From NCBI RefSeq assembly GCF_006715045.1, contig NZ_VFML01000001.1, positions 1,116,001 to 1,180,000 on the forward strand: a stretch of 64,000 nt of DNA. Reading direction: 5' to 3'. The position numbers and the translations under genes are program-made. Origin of the DNA: Amycolatopsis cihanbeyliensis. Lineage in GTDB: Bacteria; Actinomycetota; Actinomycetes; Mycobacteriales; Pseudonocardiaceae. Under the pieces are notes generated by a model. The model worked only from the letters and a program-made list of their open reading frames with translations, ran no database searches and was not told the origin of the DNA. Shown in pieces: positions 43,746 to 56,500 of this stretch. Each line of letters begins with the position of its first letter. The stretch's first letter is position 1.

Positions 43746-44710
43746 GTCGGCACCCCCGAGTGCGCCTCGGCCACGGCGTCCCCGCTCCCGGTCAGCGCGA
43801 GGTAGACATCGTCCAGCGTCGGCTCGGTCAGCGCCAGCTCGGCCGGTTCGATCCGCGCGTCGTCCAGTGCGCGGACGACGGCGGCCATCCGGCTGGAATG
43901 CTCGAGCGGTGTGACCACAAGCTGCCGGGAGTCGTCCCTGCTCGGCCCGAACCCGGCTTGCCGGATCGCCGTGAACGCCGCGGACACGGCGGATGCGGAG
44001 CGCAGCCGGATGCTCAGGCTCTGCTGCCCCACCTGGCTCTTCAGCTCGGTCGGCGTCCCGGAGGCAGTCACCCTGCCGCGGGACAGCACCACGATCGAGT
44101 CGGCCAGCCGGTCGGCCTCGTCGAGGTACTGGGTGGTCAACAGAACCGTGGTGCCTTCGGCAACGAGTCGCTGGACGATCTCCCACATGGCGGCCCTGCT
44201 GCCGGGGTCGAGGCCGGTGGTCGGCTCGTCGAGGAACACCACCTGCGGCAACCCGACCAGGCCAGCCGCCAGGTCCAGCCTGCGCCGCATCCCACCTGAG
44301 TAACCGCCGACCGCGCGGTCGGCCGCCTCGGTGAGGCCGAACACCTCCAGCAGCTCGGCCGCGCGGGTTCTGGCCTGGCGCCGGGTCGCGCCCAGCAGCC
44401 GGGCGATCATCACCAGGTTCGCCCTGCCGGTCAGGTCCTCGTCGACCGAGGCCAGCTGGCCGGTCAGCCCGATCCTCCTGCGCACCTGCTTACTCTGGCC
44501 GACCACGTCGAAGCCGGCCACCCGCGCGGTCCCCGCGGACGGGGTGATCATCGTGGTGAGGATGTTGATCAGGGTGGTCTTACCGGCCCCGTTGTGGCCC
44601 AGCAGGCCGAGCACCGTGTTCGGGGGCACCTGGATACTCACCCGGTCGAGCGCGACCACGTCGCCAAATGTCTTGCCGACCTCGGTCGCCTCGACCACCG
44701 GCTCGGTCAT
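43742..44710 (-). CDS. ABC transporter ATPase (DrrA-like)
   Basis: The protein has 322 residues: Walker A LLGHNGAGKTTLI, signature YSGGMRRRLDLAAGLVG, Walker B VVFLDEPTTGLDPGSR and switch His region TTQYLDEADRLADSIVVLSRGR. The C-terminal extension (about 230-322) ends EPTLDDVYLALTGSGDA, the DrrA-type tail required for exporter assembly. It energises the adjacent permease. A second DrrA/DrrB pair lies at 59681-61473, so the cluster has two related exporters. Confidence 0.92.
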   Translation of the reverse strand: MTEPVVEATEVGKTFGDVVALDRVSIQVPPNTVLGLLGHNGAGKTTLINILTTMITPSAGTARVAGFDVVGQSKQVRRRIGLTGQLASVDEDLTGRANLVMIARLLGATRRQARTRAAELLEVFGLTEAADRAVGGYSGGMRRRLDLAAGLVGLPQVVFLDEPTTGLDPGSRAAMWEIVQRLVAEGTTVLLTTQYLDEADRLADSIVVLSRGRVTASGTPTELKSQVGQQSLSIRLRSASAVSAAFTAIRQAGFGPSRDDSRQLVVTPLEHSSRMAAVVRALDDARIEPAELALTEPTLDDVYLALTGSGDAVAEAHSGVPT

Positions 44711-44846
44711 CGATCCTCCACCCCCGGCAAACCCTTTCGGCGGTGACGCTACGAGCCACGCACCGGGAGCTCAAGCGGAACGTAAGAATCTGAATACTCT
44801 GCCGACCAAAGTATCGTGGTTTCCACCCTGGTGGGACGGGAACGCC

Positions 44847-46088
44847 CTATTCCAGGCGCACCGGCAACGTCTCCAGCCCACGTGTCATGTTGGCCTGCCA
44901 GCGCAGCTCGGCGGCGGGTACGGCCAGCTCGATCCGGGCGAACCGGTCCAGCAACGCGGAGAACGCCACCTTGGCCTCGAGCCGGGCCAGCGGGGCACCG
45001 AGGCAGTGGTGTATACCGTGCCCGAAGGCGGTGTGCCCCCCGGCGTCCCTTGTGCTGTCGAACCGGTCGGCGTCGGGGTAACGTTGCTGGTCACGGTTGG
45101 CCGAGCCGAGGGCGGCGAGGATGAACTCGTCACCGGGGACCCGCACGTCACCGATGTCCACCGGTTCGCTCGTGTACCTGAGCGTGGCGACGTGCAGCGA
45201 GTTCTCGTAGCGAAGAAGCTCCTCGATCACGCTGGGGAGCAACGAGCGATCGGCGCGCAGGGCCGCCAACTGCTCGGGATGGCTCAGCAGCACGAACGTC
45301 CCGTTGCCGATCAGGTGGGCCGTGGTGTCATAACCGGCGACGAGCAGCTGGAACACCATCGAGACCAGCTCGTCCTCGCTGAGCCGGTCCCCGGAGTCCC
45401 GCACCTGGATCAGTCCCGAGATCAGCGTGTCGTCGGGAGACCGGCGTTTCTCCGCGATCAGCCCGGCGAGGTAGCCCGCCATCTCGTCCGCCACCTGGCC
45501 GAGGTCATCCGCACCAGCCGCGACGATCATCTTGTCCGCGATGGTGGCGAACCGCTCCCGGTCCCGCTCGGGTACGCCGAGCAGCTCGGAGATCACGGTG
45601 ATCGAGAACGGGAAGGCGAACGCCCGCAACAGATCGACCTGCTCGCCGGCCAGCCCGGAAAGCAGCCGGTCGGCGATGCGCTCGACCTCCGGGCGCAGCG
45701 ACTCGATCCGGCGCGCGGTGAACACCGCGCTGACCAGCTTACGCAGCCGCTGGTGGTCCGGTGGATCCATGTTGAGCATGTGCCCGACCAGCATGCGCCG
45801 GCCGGGAGAGGGCTCACCGGCGTCCGGCTGCCCCGCGGGCGCGCCCTGCTCCGACCGGCCGAGCTGGCGCGCGGTCAGCTCCGCGACCCGGGCCGGGTTC
45901 TTGCGGATCCGGGGATCGGCGAGCACGGCGCGAACGTCCTCGTACTCGCTCACCAGCCACATCCGCAACCCGTGGAAGACCACGGGCCGGACCGGATGCT
46001 CCGCACGGAACCGCTCGTACAGTGCATACGGGTCGCGCACGAAGCCCATGTCCAACTGCTCGGCTTCCGCGGTCGTGTGCTCGGCCAT
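44847..46088 (-). CDS. Cytochrome P450
   Basis: I start at ATG 46088 ([12 protein letters not shown]) with GGAGGG upstream; the product has 413 residues. I-helix oxygen-binding motif AGYDTTAHL, ExxR motif as EELLR, PERF-region PDADRF and heme loop [15 protein letters not shown] with the cysteine ligand. It is a soluble class I bacterial P450 that needs ferredoxin, none of which is encoded nearby. It is likely a tailoring oxidase for the NRPS product. It lies 49 bases after the other P450 gene. Confidence 0.92.
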   Translation of the reverse strand: MAEHTTAEAEQLDMGFVRDPYALYERFRAEHPVRPVVFHGLRMWLVSEYEDVRAVLADPRIRKNPARVAELTARQLGRSEQGAPAGQPDAGEPSPGRRMLVGHMLNMDPPDHQRLRKLVSAVFTARRIESLRPEVERIADRLLSGLAGEQVDLLRAFAFPFSITVISELLGVPERDRERFATIADKMIVAAGADDLGQVADEMAGYLAGLIAEKRRSPDDTLISGLIQVRDSGDRLSEDELVSMVFQLLVAGYDTTAHLIGNGTFVLLSHPEQLAALRADRSLLPSVIEELLRYENSLHVATLRYTSEPVDIGDVRVPGDEFILAALGSANRDQQRYPDADRFDSTRDAGGHTAFGHGIHHCLGAPLARLEAKVAFSALLDRFARIELAVPAAELRWQANMTRGLETLPVRLE

Positions 46089-46137
46089 GAGTCCAGCCCT
46101 CCAGTCGTGGTTCGGCACCTCTCGCGGTGCAACGGCG

Positions 46138-47391
46138 TCAGGTGCCGGCCGACGCCAGCCCGTTCTCGTCCGGATGGAACCGGACCGGCAGCCTGGAGAC
46201 GCCGGCCATCAGATTGGAATGAATCGGCCGTGGCTCGCCGGTGACCTCGAAGCCGGTGGTGAAGGAACGCAACGCGTCCAGCAGTTCCCTGACCTCGACC
46301 CTGCCGAGGAAGGCGCCGAGGCAGAAGTGCGGCCCGTAGCCGAAGGTGACGTGCTTGTTGGGCTTCCTGCCGAGGTCGAAACGGTACGGGTCGTCGAACA
46401 CCGCCTCGTCCCGGTTCGCCGCGATGTTCCACAACGTCACCACCTCGCCCTCGGCGATCCGCTGCCCGCCGACCTCGACATCGGTCAGCGCCGTGCGGCC
46501 GAAGTGCATGGCCGGGGTGGCCCAGCGCAGGACCTCCTCGGTAGCGGTGTCCAGGTCGACCTCGCCGTCCTTGAGCAGCCGCCACTGGTCCGGGTGCTGG
46601 GTCAGGCTCAGCACCAGATCGCTCATCGTCAACCTGCTGGTCTCGTCTCCACCGAGAATCAAGCTGTAGCAGTTGAACACGATGTCGTGGTCGCTGATCA
46701 GCTCGCCGTCCACCTCGGTCTGGGTGAGCACGCTGATGACATCGTCCTTCGGGTCCTTGCGCCGCTCGGCGACCAGGTCGGTGAAGTAGAGCAGGATCTC
46801 GTTGCGGGCCAGCCAGGCGTCCGCCTCGGACTGGTCCGCGTCGTCGGAGCTCAACGCCGACTTGGTCATGTTGAGCAGGTGTGAACGGTCCTCCACCGGC
46901 ACGCCGAGCAGGTTCGAGATGGTGGTGATCGGGATCTGCGCCGCGATATCCTTGGCGAAGTCGCACTCACCGCGCCGCACCGCCTCCGCCACCAGCTCAC
47001 GGGTGTTCTCCCGCACCCATTCGGACACCCGCTTGAGCGCGCGCGGCGAGAACGCCTTGAGCATCACGTTGCGCAGGTCCTTGTGCCGCTTGCCGTCGGT
47101 GACGGCGAGCATCTGCCCGGCCGCCGAGTCACTTCCGGCCAGCAGGGTGACCAGCACGTTGCCCTTCTCCGACGTGAAGTTCTTGTCGTCGCGGTACACG
47201 GACATCACGTCGGCGTGCTTGCTGATCACCCAGAAACCGGGGTTGCCGTCGACCGGCGGGTGCCAATGGACCGGAAACTCGGAACGCAAGCGCCGCCAGT
47301 ACTCCGTCATGTCGTTATCGATATATGTACTCGGATCGACCAGGTTGATCGCCAGGATCTCGTCCGGCACATTGCTCGTTCGCGTGCTCAA
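46138..47391 (-). CDS. Cytochrome P450, possibly acting on carrier-bound amino acid
   Basis: The TTG at 47391 gives 417 residues ([20 protein letters not shown]), with a GAGG site five bases upstream. The I-helix is [13 protein letters not shown], an unusual form with Glu and Ser; the ExxR motif is EEVLR and the heme loop is [15 protein letters not shown]. The GGDETSR type resembles, by memory, P450s that hydroxylate carrier-protein-bound amino acids or peptides. That role is an inference from the position directly after the large NRPS gene, with a 171-base gap. Confidence 0.9.
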   Translation of the reverse strand: MSTRTSNVPDEILAINLVDPSTYIDNDMTEYWRRLRSEFPVHWHPPVDGNPGFWVISKHADVMSVYRDDKNFTSEKGNVLVTLLAGSDSAAGQMLAVTDGKRHKDLRNVMLKAFSPRALKRVSEWVRENTRELVAEAVRRGECDFAKDIAAQIPITTISNLLGVPVEDRSHLLNMTKSALSSDDADQSEADAWLARNEILLYFTDLVAERRKDPKDDVISVLTQTEVDGELISDHDIVFNCYSLILGGDETSRLTMSDLVLSLTQHPDQWRLLKDGEVDLDTATEEVLRWATPAMHFGRTALTDVEVGGQRIAEGEVVTLWNIAANRDEAVFDDPYRFDLGRKPNKHVTFGYGPHFCLGAFLGRVEVRELLDALRSFTTGFEVTGEPRPIHSNLMAGVSRLPVRFHPDENGLASAGT

Positions 47392-47562
47392 CTTGTCCTC
47401 GCCTCCACGGTGTCCCCTTCCAGAGTCGGGTTGTTCAGCTCAGCACCATGTCCCACCGCCACCTGCGGTGACCACTCATGCCGGTACGGCGACCGCGAGT
47501 CGCCGTACCGTTCTGGATCACCCGCGCAACGGCACCGGGAGCGGGTTCGAGCGTGACGGCCG

Positions 47563-50500
47563 TCATTTGATGTCCCGCAGCTTTTCGGTGATTATCCGGC
47601 CGACCTCAGCGGCTGGTTCCGGCTGCATCATATGCGCGTGGGTACAGCCGACCACCCGATATTCGATCTTTCCATCCACATACGGCCGCCAGCGCTCGGC
47701 CCGCGTGGCCAGCTCGGTATCGGGGATCGCGCGATCCTGCTCGGCGACGACCATGAACAGGTCACCGGGATAGACGGTGGGCCGGAAGTCCCGCAGTATT
47801 CGCCAGTTGTTGGTGAACACCTTCGCCAGCGAAGCGATGTCGGACTCGCTGAGCGTCGCCAGCACGCTCTGCCGCTCGCGCAGGATCTCGGCCACCTCGG
47901 CATAGCTCACCCGTTCCGTGCCCAGCCGTGCCAGGTCGTATCCGGCGTGGTCGAGCAGGCCACGCAGTGTCTCCTGCTCGTCGACCTGATGCTCGGCGGG
48001 CATCTGCTCGTGGTCGATCGGGTACTGGTCGAGATTGGCGAGCAGCCCGACCTCCTCGCCCTCGGCTCGCAACTGGGCCGCGATGGCGTGGATGACCAAG
48101 CCGCCCTGGGACCAGCCGAGCAGATGGTACGGACCGGTCGGCTGCACGCCGCGCATCAGCTCGACGTAGTCGGCGGCCATCTCCTCGACGCTTCCCGGCA
48201 GCTCGGCTTCCGGATCGGCAAGGCCCCTCGCCTGCAGGCCGTAGATCGGATAGTCGGCGTCGACGTGCCGGAGCAGCACGGAATAGACCCAGCTCAACCC
48301 GCCGACCGGAGGCGCGCAGAACAGCGGCGGCTTGCTGCCGGTCGGCCGCAGCGGCAGCAGCACGTCGAGCGAGTCCCGCTCGGCGTCACCGACCAGCCGC
48401 GGCACCAGCTCGGCCACCGTGACCGCCTCGAAGATGGTCCGGATGTTCAGCTTCACCCCGAAGGTAGACCGGATCTTGGCGACGAGGGACATCGCCATGA
48501 TGCTGTCCCCACCGAGTTCGAAGAAGCTGTCGTGGACACCGACGACCTCGGCTCCAAGGACGTCCCGGAACAGTCCACAAAGGATCTCCTCCTGCGGGGT
48601 GCGTGGCCCGGTCGAGTCCGCCCGTTCGGTGGCGGGCGCCGGCAGCACCTTCCGGTCGAGCTTGCCGTTCGGGGTGAGCGGGAGCTCGGGCAGCGTCACG
48701 AAGGCCGCGGGAACCATGTACTCGGGCAGCTTCCCGGACAGCCGGTCACTCAGCTCCCGCGCGCCCGGCTCGGTCCCCTCCCCCGCGGGCACGACGTAAG
48801 CGACCAGCTGCCGCGCACCGGGCCGGTCCGCACGCACGACCGTCGCGGCCGCGGCGATATCCGGATCCGCCGTGAGCGCCGCGGTGATCTCGCCGAGCTC
48901 GATGCGGAAGCCGCGGAGCTTGACCTGGTCGTCGGCACGCCCGACGAACTCCAGCTGCCCGTCCTGCCGCCACCGCACCATGTCGCCGGTGCGGTACATC
49001 CGATCGCCCGCCTTCCCGAACGGGTCGGCCACGAACCGCTGTGCCGAAAGACCCGGCCGGTTCAGGTACCCGCGGGCCAGCCCGGCTCCGGCGACGTACA
49101 ACTCACCGGTCACCCCCACCGGTGCCGGCCGCAGCAGGTGGTCCAGGACGTAGACCCCGCTGTTGGCCACCGGCCGCCCGATCGGCGGCACCGTGTCACC
49201 GGAGAGCGGCTCACTCATCGTGGCGCACACCGTGGTCTCGGTCGGGCCGTACGCGTTGATCATCCGGCGCCCCGGTGACCACTGCCGTACCAGGTCCGGG
49301 GTGGCCGCCTCACCCGCCACGACCAGGGTCATCCCGTCCGGCAGGCCACCCGTGGGCAGCGCCGACACCACCGCGGGCGGCAGGGTCGCGTGGGTCACCT
49401 CCTGCTCGGCCAGCAGGTCCGCCAGCGGCTGGCCGGCGAGCCCGCCCTCGGGCGCCAGTACGAGCGTCGCCCCGGACAGCAGGCTCATGCACAGCTCCCA
49501 GAAGGCCGCGTCGAAGCTCACCGGGGCGAACTGCAGCACCCGGCTGCCCGGTCCCACGTCAAGGCGTTCCAGCTGGGACGCGAGCAGGCTCGCCGCGCCC
49601 CGGTGGGTGACGACCACACCCTTGGGCCTGCCCGTCGACCCCGAGGTGTAGATGACGTAGGCCGGGTTCGACCTGGCCGGCGCCGCGCGGTCCACCGCGT
49701 CGTCCGGAAGGGCCGCCAGCGCCGCGGCCGTGTCCTCGGCGTCCAGCAGGACGCGGGGGATCCCCGGATCCGGGAGCCCGCCGGCCACCCGACCGGTGGT
49801 CAGCAGCAGCACCGGCGCGGAGTCCTCCAGCAGGAACGAGATGCGCTCGGCGGGATACTCCGGATCGACGGGAAGGTATGCCGCACCGGCCTTCAGCACC
49901 GCCAGCAACGCGACGATCAGCTCGGGCGAGCGGGGAACGGAGACCGCGACGAGGCATTCGGCCCCGATGCCCCGCTCCACCAGGAAGCGTGCCAACCGGT
50001 TGGCACGCGCATCGAGCTCGGCGTAAGACAGCGTGACCTCGCCGGACAGTAGGGCCGGCGCGTCCGGCGCGGACCGCACCCGCTCCGCGAACAGTTCGGG
50101 CACCGATGCGGAAGGCACCGCGCGCTCGGTGTCGTTCCAGGTGCCCAGCACCCGCTGCCGTTCCTCGCCGCGCACCAGCTCGACCCGCCCGACCGGCATG
50201 TCCGGGTCGGCGACCATCGAGTCGAGCACAGCGCGGAACCGGCCGGCGACAGCCTCGATCCAGTCCCGCTCCAGCAGGTCCGGCCGGTAGCTGAACCGCA
50301 GCCGCAACCTGCGGCCCGGCATGACGACGACGCTGATCGGGTAATGGCTGGCGTCCGCGCCGTAGACCCCGACCGTGCGCACGCCGAGGCCGGATCCCGC
50401 GGAGTCACCGAACGCCGCGTCGTCCAGCGGGTAGTTCTCGGTGACCGTCATGGTGTCGAACAGGGTGTCCACCCCGACCAGGCGCAGCAGGTCGTGCAGC

Positions 50501-53500
50501 CCGAGGTAGTGATGGTTCATCAACGAACCCTGCTGCCGCTGCACCCGTTCGAGCAGCCCGGCCAAGGACTCCTCGCCACGGAGCTGGACACGCACCGGCA
50601 GGGTGTTGATGAACAGCCCGACCATCGTGTCCACACCGGCCACGTCCGGCGGCCGCCCGGACACGGTGCTGCCGAACACGACGTCGTCGCGACCGGTCAG
50701 CTGGCCGAGCAGGATGCCCCAGGCGGCCTGCACCAGGGTGTTCAGCGTGACACCACACCGGCGGGCGAGCGCGGTGACCTCGGCCGTCTCACTCTCCGGC
50801 AGGTCGAGCAGCACGTCGTCGGGCACGGTGGACACCTGGCCGGTGGCCTCCGGCGCGACCAGCGTCGGTTCGTCCACTCCGGACAGAACATCCAGCCACG
50901 CCCGCTCGGCGGCCTTCCGGTCCTGCCCGCTCAGCCAGGAAAGGTAGTCCCGGTAGGGGGCCACGGGCGGCAGGTCGGCGTCGTCGCCGGCCGCGTACAG
51001 CCGGAACAACTCGCCCATCACCAGCGGGCCCGACCAGCCGTCCAGCAGGATGTGGTGGCTGGTGAACACGAACCGGAACCGCTGCTCGCCCAGCCGCACC
51101 AGGGTGAACCGCAGCAGCGGCGGCCGCTCGAGGTCGAACCGCCGCACCCGGTCGGCGGTCATCACCTCGCCCAGCCTGGCCCGCTGCTCCTGCCCGGTGT
51201 CGCCGGAAAGGTCGACCTCGAACCACGGGAGGTCCACCTCGGCGCGCACCACCTGCACCGGCCGGTCGAGGCGTCGCTGGTGGAAGCCCGCCCGCAGGTT
51301 CGCGTGCCGCCGCATCAGCAGCGATGCCGCCGTGCGGAGCCGCTCCACGTCGAGCTCGCCCTCGAGGTCGACGCCGAGCTGTGCGGTGTAGACATCCAGC
51401 TCGTCCTCGTCGTACTGCGCATGGAACAGCAAGCCCTCCTGTAGCGGGGCGAGCGGGAGGATGTCCTCGAGCGGCTCAGGCTCGGCTTCCTCGACCATGT
51501 CGATCTCGTTCTGGGCCAGCGGCACCAGCGGCAGGTCCGAGGGACTGTGCCCGCCCGCGTTCGGCCGCTCGACATGCCGGACGAGGGCTTCCAGCGCGCT
51601 GAACCAGTGCTCGCCGAGCTCCCGGATCTCGTCCGCGGTGAACAGCTCGCTCGCCCACGTCCATGCCGCCACCAGCTTGGGGCCGTCCGGGCCGTCCTGC
51701 GTCTGCGCGTTCAGCTCGATGGCGTGCGCCAGCGGGCGGTCGGCCTCGTCCCTGCCGGGAGCGTCCACCGGCTCGGGAGCGAAGTCCCACTCCCGCAGGG
51801 CGTGCTCGGCGGACCGGGTCCCGACGGCGAACCGGCCGAGGTAGTTGAAACCCACCTGCGGATGCGCCTTGCCGGCCAGCAGCGGGCTGGTCTGCTGGTT
51901 GAGGTAACGCAGCAGCCCGTAGCCGAGCCCGTTGTCCGGCAGCCCACGCAACTGCTCCTTCACCTTCTTGAGCGCCCTGCCGGCGGCGGGCCCACCGGCG
52001 CGGAAGGTATCCCAGTCCTGCTGGCCCGGATCGAGCCGGACGGGAAAGAGGCTCGTCAGCCAGCCGACCGTGCGGGAGAGGTCGACGTCGTCGAAGATGT
52101 CCTCCCTGCCGTGGCCCTCCATGTTGACCAGCACGGGACTGCCGCCCTCTCCGCTCCTGCGCTCGCGCCACTCGGCGAGGGCGACCGCGAAGGCGGTGAG
52201 CAGCACGTCGTTGATCCCCGCGTGGAACGCCGCGGGCACGGTGGTGAGCAGCGCCGAGGTCAGCTCGGTCGGCAGCGACAGCATCTGCACCCGCGCGGTG
52301 GCGGTCACGTCGCGCTCCGGGTCCAGCGGCCGGTCCGCCAGCCGCGGGTCGGGCTCGTTCAGCACGTCGAGCCAGACCGGGAGTTCCTCGGTGCGCTCCT
52401 GCTGCTGGGCGGCGTCGTTCAGCCGTTGCGCCCACTCGCGGAAGGAGGTGTGCACCGGTTCCAGTTCCGGGGTCTGCCCCGCGTTCACCGAGGTCCACGC
52501 CTGAGCGAGATCGGGCACCAGGATGCGCCAGGACACCCCGTCCACCACCAGGTGGTGCGCGGCGATCAGCAGCCTGCCCTGCTGCCGCGGGCCGGCGTCG
52601 AACCAGACGAACTCGACGGTCTTCCCGCTCTCCGGGTCCAGCCCGCCCCAGACCTCCTCGGCCTGCTCGGCGACGCACGCCCGGAACCTGGCACTGTCCA
52701 TCCCGGACGTGTCGACCCTGCGGATGTGGTCGGCCGCGCGGATCTCGCCACGTGGCGGAATATCCAGGTTCCACACCACGCCGCCGGCGCGGCGCAGTCG
52801 CATCCGCAACACGTCGTGCCGATCGAGCAGCGCCTGTACCGCCTTCTCCAGGCTGTCCGCGCCGAGCTCGGCGGGCACGACGAGCATCATGGTCTGGTTG
52901 AACCGGCCGACGCCACCGCCGCGCTCGCGCATCCAGTGGATGATCGGGGTGAGCGGCACCGACCCGATGCCCTCCTCGCTCGCGGCCGGCGCGACCTGCC
53001 CCGCCGGTGTGTCCACAGTGGCCACCGCAGCCAGCCCTGCCACCGTCTTGTACTCGAACACGTCCCGCGGGGACAGCTTGACGCCCTCCTTGCGGGCGAG
53101 ACGGACAAGCTGGACGGACATGATGCTGTCGCCACCCACGTCGAAGAAGTTGTCGTGGATGCCCACCCTGTCCAGCCGGAGGATCTCGGCAAACAGCTCG
53201 CAGAGGGTCTCCTCTACCGGGGTGCGCGGCCGGTCACCCGTGGACGTCACGTACTCCGGGGCGGGTAGCGCCTTGCGGTCCAGCTTGCCGTTCGGAGTCA
53301 GCGGGAACTCCTCCAGCGCGACGACCGCGGACGGCACCAGGTGGCCGGGCAGCTCGGCGGCCAGCCGGTCACGCAGTTCGGTGGGCACCGGGGTCACGCC
53401 CGGTTCCGACACGACATAGGCGACCAGCCGGTCTCCTTGCGGATCCGCGCGGACGACCACCTCGGCCCTGGCCACCTCCTGCTGGGCGAGCAGCGCGGAC

Positions 53501-56500
53501 CTGATCTCGCCGAGCTCGATCCGGAACCCGTGTACCTTCACCTGTTCGTCGGTGCGGCCCAGGAAGGTCAGTTCGCCTTCCGGCGTCCAGCAGGCAAGGT
53601 CGCCGGTGCGGTACAGCCGGTCCCCGGAACCGAAGGGGTTCGCCACGAACCGCTCGGCGGTCAGGCCGGGCCTACCAAGGTATCCACGGGCGACGCCGGC
53701 GCCCGCGACGTACAGCTCGCCCGTCACGCCCGGTGGTACCGGCCGCAGCATGGAGTCCAGTACGAACGCGCGGGTGTCGTTGATCGGCGTGCCGATCGGT
53801 GGCACGACCGCACCGGCCAGTGGGCCGCTCATCGTGGCGCAGACCGTGGTCTCGGTCGGGCCGTACGCATTGATCATCGTCCGGCCCGCGGACCACCTGC
53901 CGACCAGTTCCGGCGGCGTGGCCTCGCCCGCGACCAGCAGCACCATGCCAGCGGGCAGCTCGTCGGTCGCCATCGCGCCCAGCGCCGCGGGGGGAATCGT
54001 CGCGTGCGTGACGCCCCGCTCGGCGAGCAGCGCCGCCAGCGGCGCGCCGGGGCTCAGCCGTTCCGGCGGCGCCAGCACCAGCGCGGCTCCGGTCAGCAAC
54101 GCCTGCACGACCTCGGCGAACGCGGCGTCGAAGCTGGGCGAGGCGAACTGCAGCACCCGGCTGCCGGGGCCGAGCCCCATCGCGTCCCGGTACGCGGCGG
54201 CCAGGCCGACGAACCCGGCGTGCGGGACGACGACACCCTTGGGCCTGCCGGTGGAACCGGAGGTGTAGATGAGGTAGGCCGGGTTCCGCGGGCTGACCGG
54301 GACATCCGGTGCCCCGCTCGGCGCGTCCGCGACCCTGCGCGCCGTCGCGGGGGCATCCAGCACCAGTGGCCGCCCGGGGTCGAGCTCCCCGAGGGTGGCC
54401 GACAGCGCCTCGGTGGTCACCACGACACCGGGTCGGGCGTCGCTCAGCAGGTAGGCGATCCGATCGGCGGGATACTCCGGGTCGATCGGCAGGTAGGCCG
54501 CACCGGCCTTGTGCACGGCGAGCGCCGCGACCATCCAGTCGACCGACCTCGGCAGCAGGAGCCCGACGACCCGCTCGGGCCCGGCACCTTCCGCGCGCAG
54601 CACGTGTGCCAGGCGGTTCGCCCGCTCGTCGAGTTCCGCGTAGGACAGCTCGGTGTCCTCGGCCAGCACGGCGGGATCGTCCGGTGCCGACCGCACGCGC
54701 TCGGCGAACAGCTCGGGGAACGTCCGCGCGGGCAGGTCCAGGGTCGTGGCGTTGGCCGAATCCATGATCAGCCCACGTTCGTCCGGCGTGAGCAGGTCGA
54801 TCTCGGTGAGTCGCTGCGTCGGATCGTCCGCCACCGTGTCCAGCAGCCGCGCCAGGCGGTCGATGATGCTTCGCACGGTGGCCCGGTCGAACAGGTCACG
54901 CCGGTAGTCGACGTACCCGGCCAGGCCGGTGGGGGCGCCTTCGGTATCGGTCGTCTCGTTGAAGCTGAACGCGAGATCGAACTGGGTGGCGTTGATCGAG
55001 ACAGGGTGCGCCGCGAAGTCCAGTCCCGTCGTGTTGGCCGCGCTCGGATCGTCCAGCGGGTGACGGCGGTTCTGCAGGTTGAGCCAGACCTGGAACAGCG
55101 GGTGCCAGGCAAGGGAGCGTTCCGGGTTCAGCACCTCGACCAGCCGCTCGAACGGCACCTCCTGGTTGGCGTACGCCGCGAGGTCGAACTCCCGAACCCT
55201 GGTGAGCAGCTCGCCGAAGGTCGGGTTGCCGGAAAGGTCGGTCCGCAGCACGAGCGAGTTCACGAAGAACCCGACCAGGCCCTCCAGCGCGCTGTCGTTA
55301 CGGCCGGCGACCGGGGAACCGAGTGGCACGTCCTGGCCCCCGCCCAGCGCGGACAGCAAGGCCGAAAGGCCCGCCTGCAACACCATGAACAGGCTCGTCC
55401 CGGACTGCCTTGCCAGCGCCGCAAGCTTGCCGTGCAGTTCCGGCCCGAGCTCGACGGCGAGGGTGTCGGCGGTGTAGTCCGCCTTCTCCGGTCGAGCGCG
55501 GTCGGTCGGGAGCGGTAGGACATCGGGCAGCCCACTCAACCGGTCCTGCCAGAACTCCAGCTGCTTCCGGATGGCGCTGTCCGGATCGCTCTCCGAGCCG
55601 AGCACATCGTAGGTCCACATGGTGTAGTCGGCGTACTGCACGGGCAACGGCTGCCAGGACGGCGCGTGCCCCCCGATCCGGGAGACGAAGGCCTCGGCCA
55701 GGTCGGTGAAGAACGGTCCCTGCAGGGAGATGCCGTCGCCCGCGATGTGGTGCAGCGCGATGACCAGCACGTGCTCGTTCCTGTTCAGCGCGAACAGCGT
55801 CGTGCGCAGCGGCGTTTCGGCCGTCAGGTCGAAGCCCCGCCGTGCCTCGGTGGCGACGGCGTCGTCGAGTTCTTCCTCGGATACGGGAACCACGTTGAGT
55901 TCGGGACAGCCCATCTCCGGGTCCAGAATCTCCTGGTACGGCGTTCCGTCGACCTCAGGGCAGACCGTCCGCAGGCTCTCGTGCCGGGTCGCGACGTCGC
56001 GCAACGCCAGGCGCAGGGCTTCCCGGTCCAGCTCGCCGCTGATCCGCAGGGCCATGCTGAGGTTGTGCGCGGAGTTGTCCGTGTCGAAACGGTTCATGAA
56101 CCAGAGCCGGCGCTGAGCATAGGACAGCGGTATCCGCTCCGGCCGCTCCACCGCGCGGACGGCGGGGCGGGCCTCCGCCGCGCCGCCGATCCTCGTCACC
56201 AGCTGCGCAACGGTCGGCGCTTCCCAGAGCGCGCGCACCGGGAGCTCGACGGCGAACACCGCGCGTGCCCGGCTGACCAGGCTGGTGACATGCAGCGAGT
56301 GCCCGCCGAGGTCGAAGAAGTTGTCGTGGATACCGACCCTGCCCAACCGGAGAACCTCGGCGAACAGCCCGCAGAGGATCTCCTCCTGCGGCGTCCGGGG
56401 AACATCGTCGGTGACCATTCCCGCGAAGTCGGGTTCGGGTAGGGCCTTACGGTCCACCTTCCCATTCGGCGTCAACGGAAACTCATCCAACACCACAAAC

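Noticed and set aside
44331..46884. Long plus-strand open frames opposite the P450 genes
   Set aside because: They are antisense to two intact P450 genes with all motifs. Their translation is low-complexity and matches no family.
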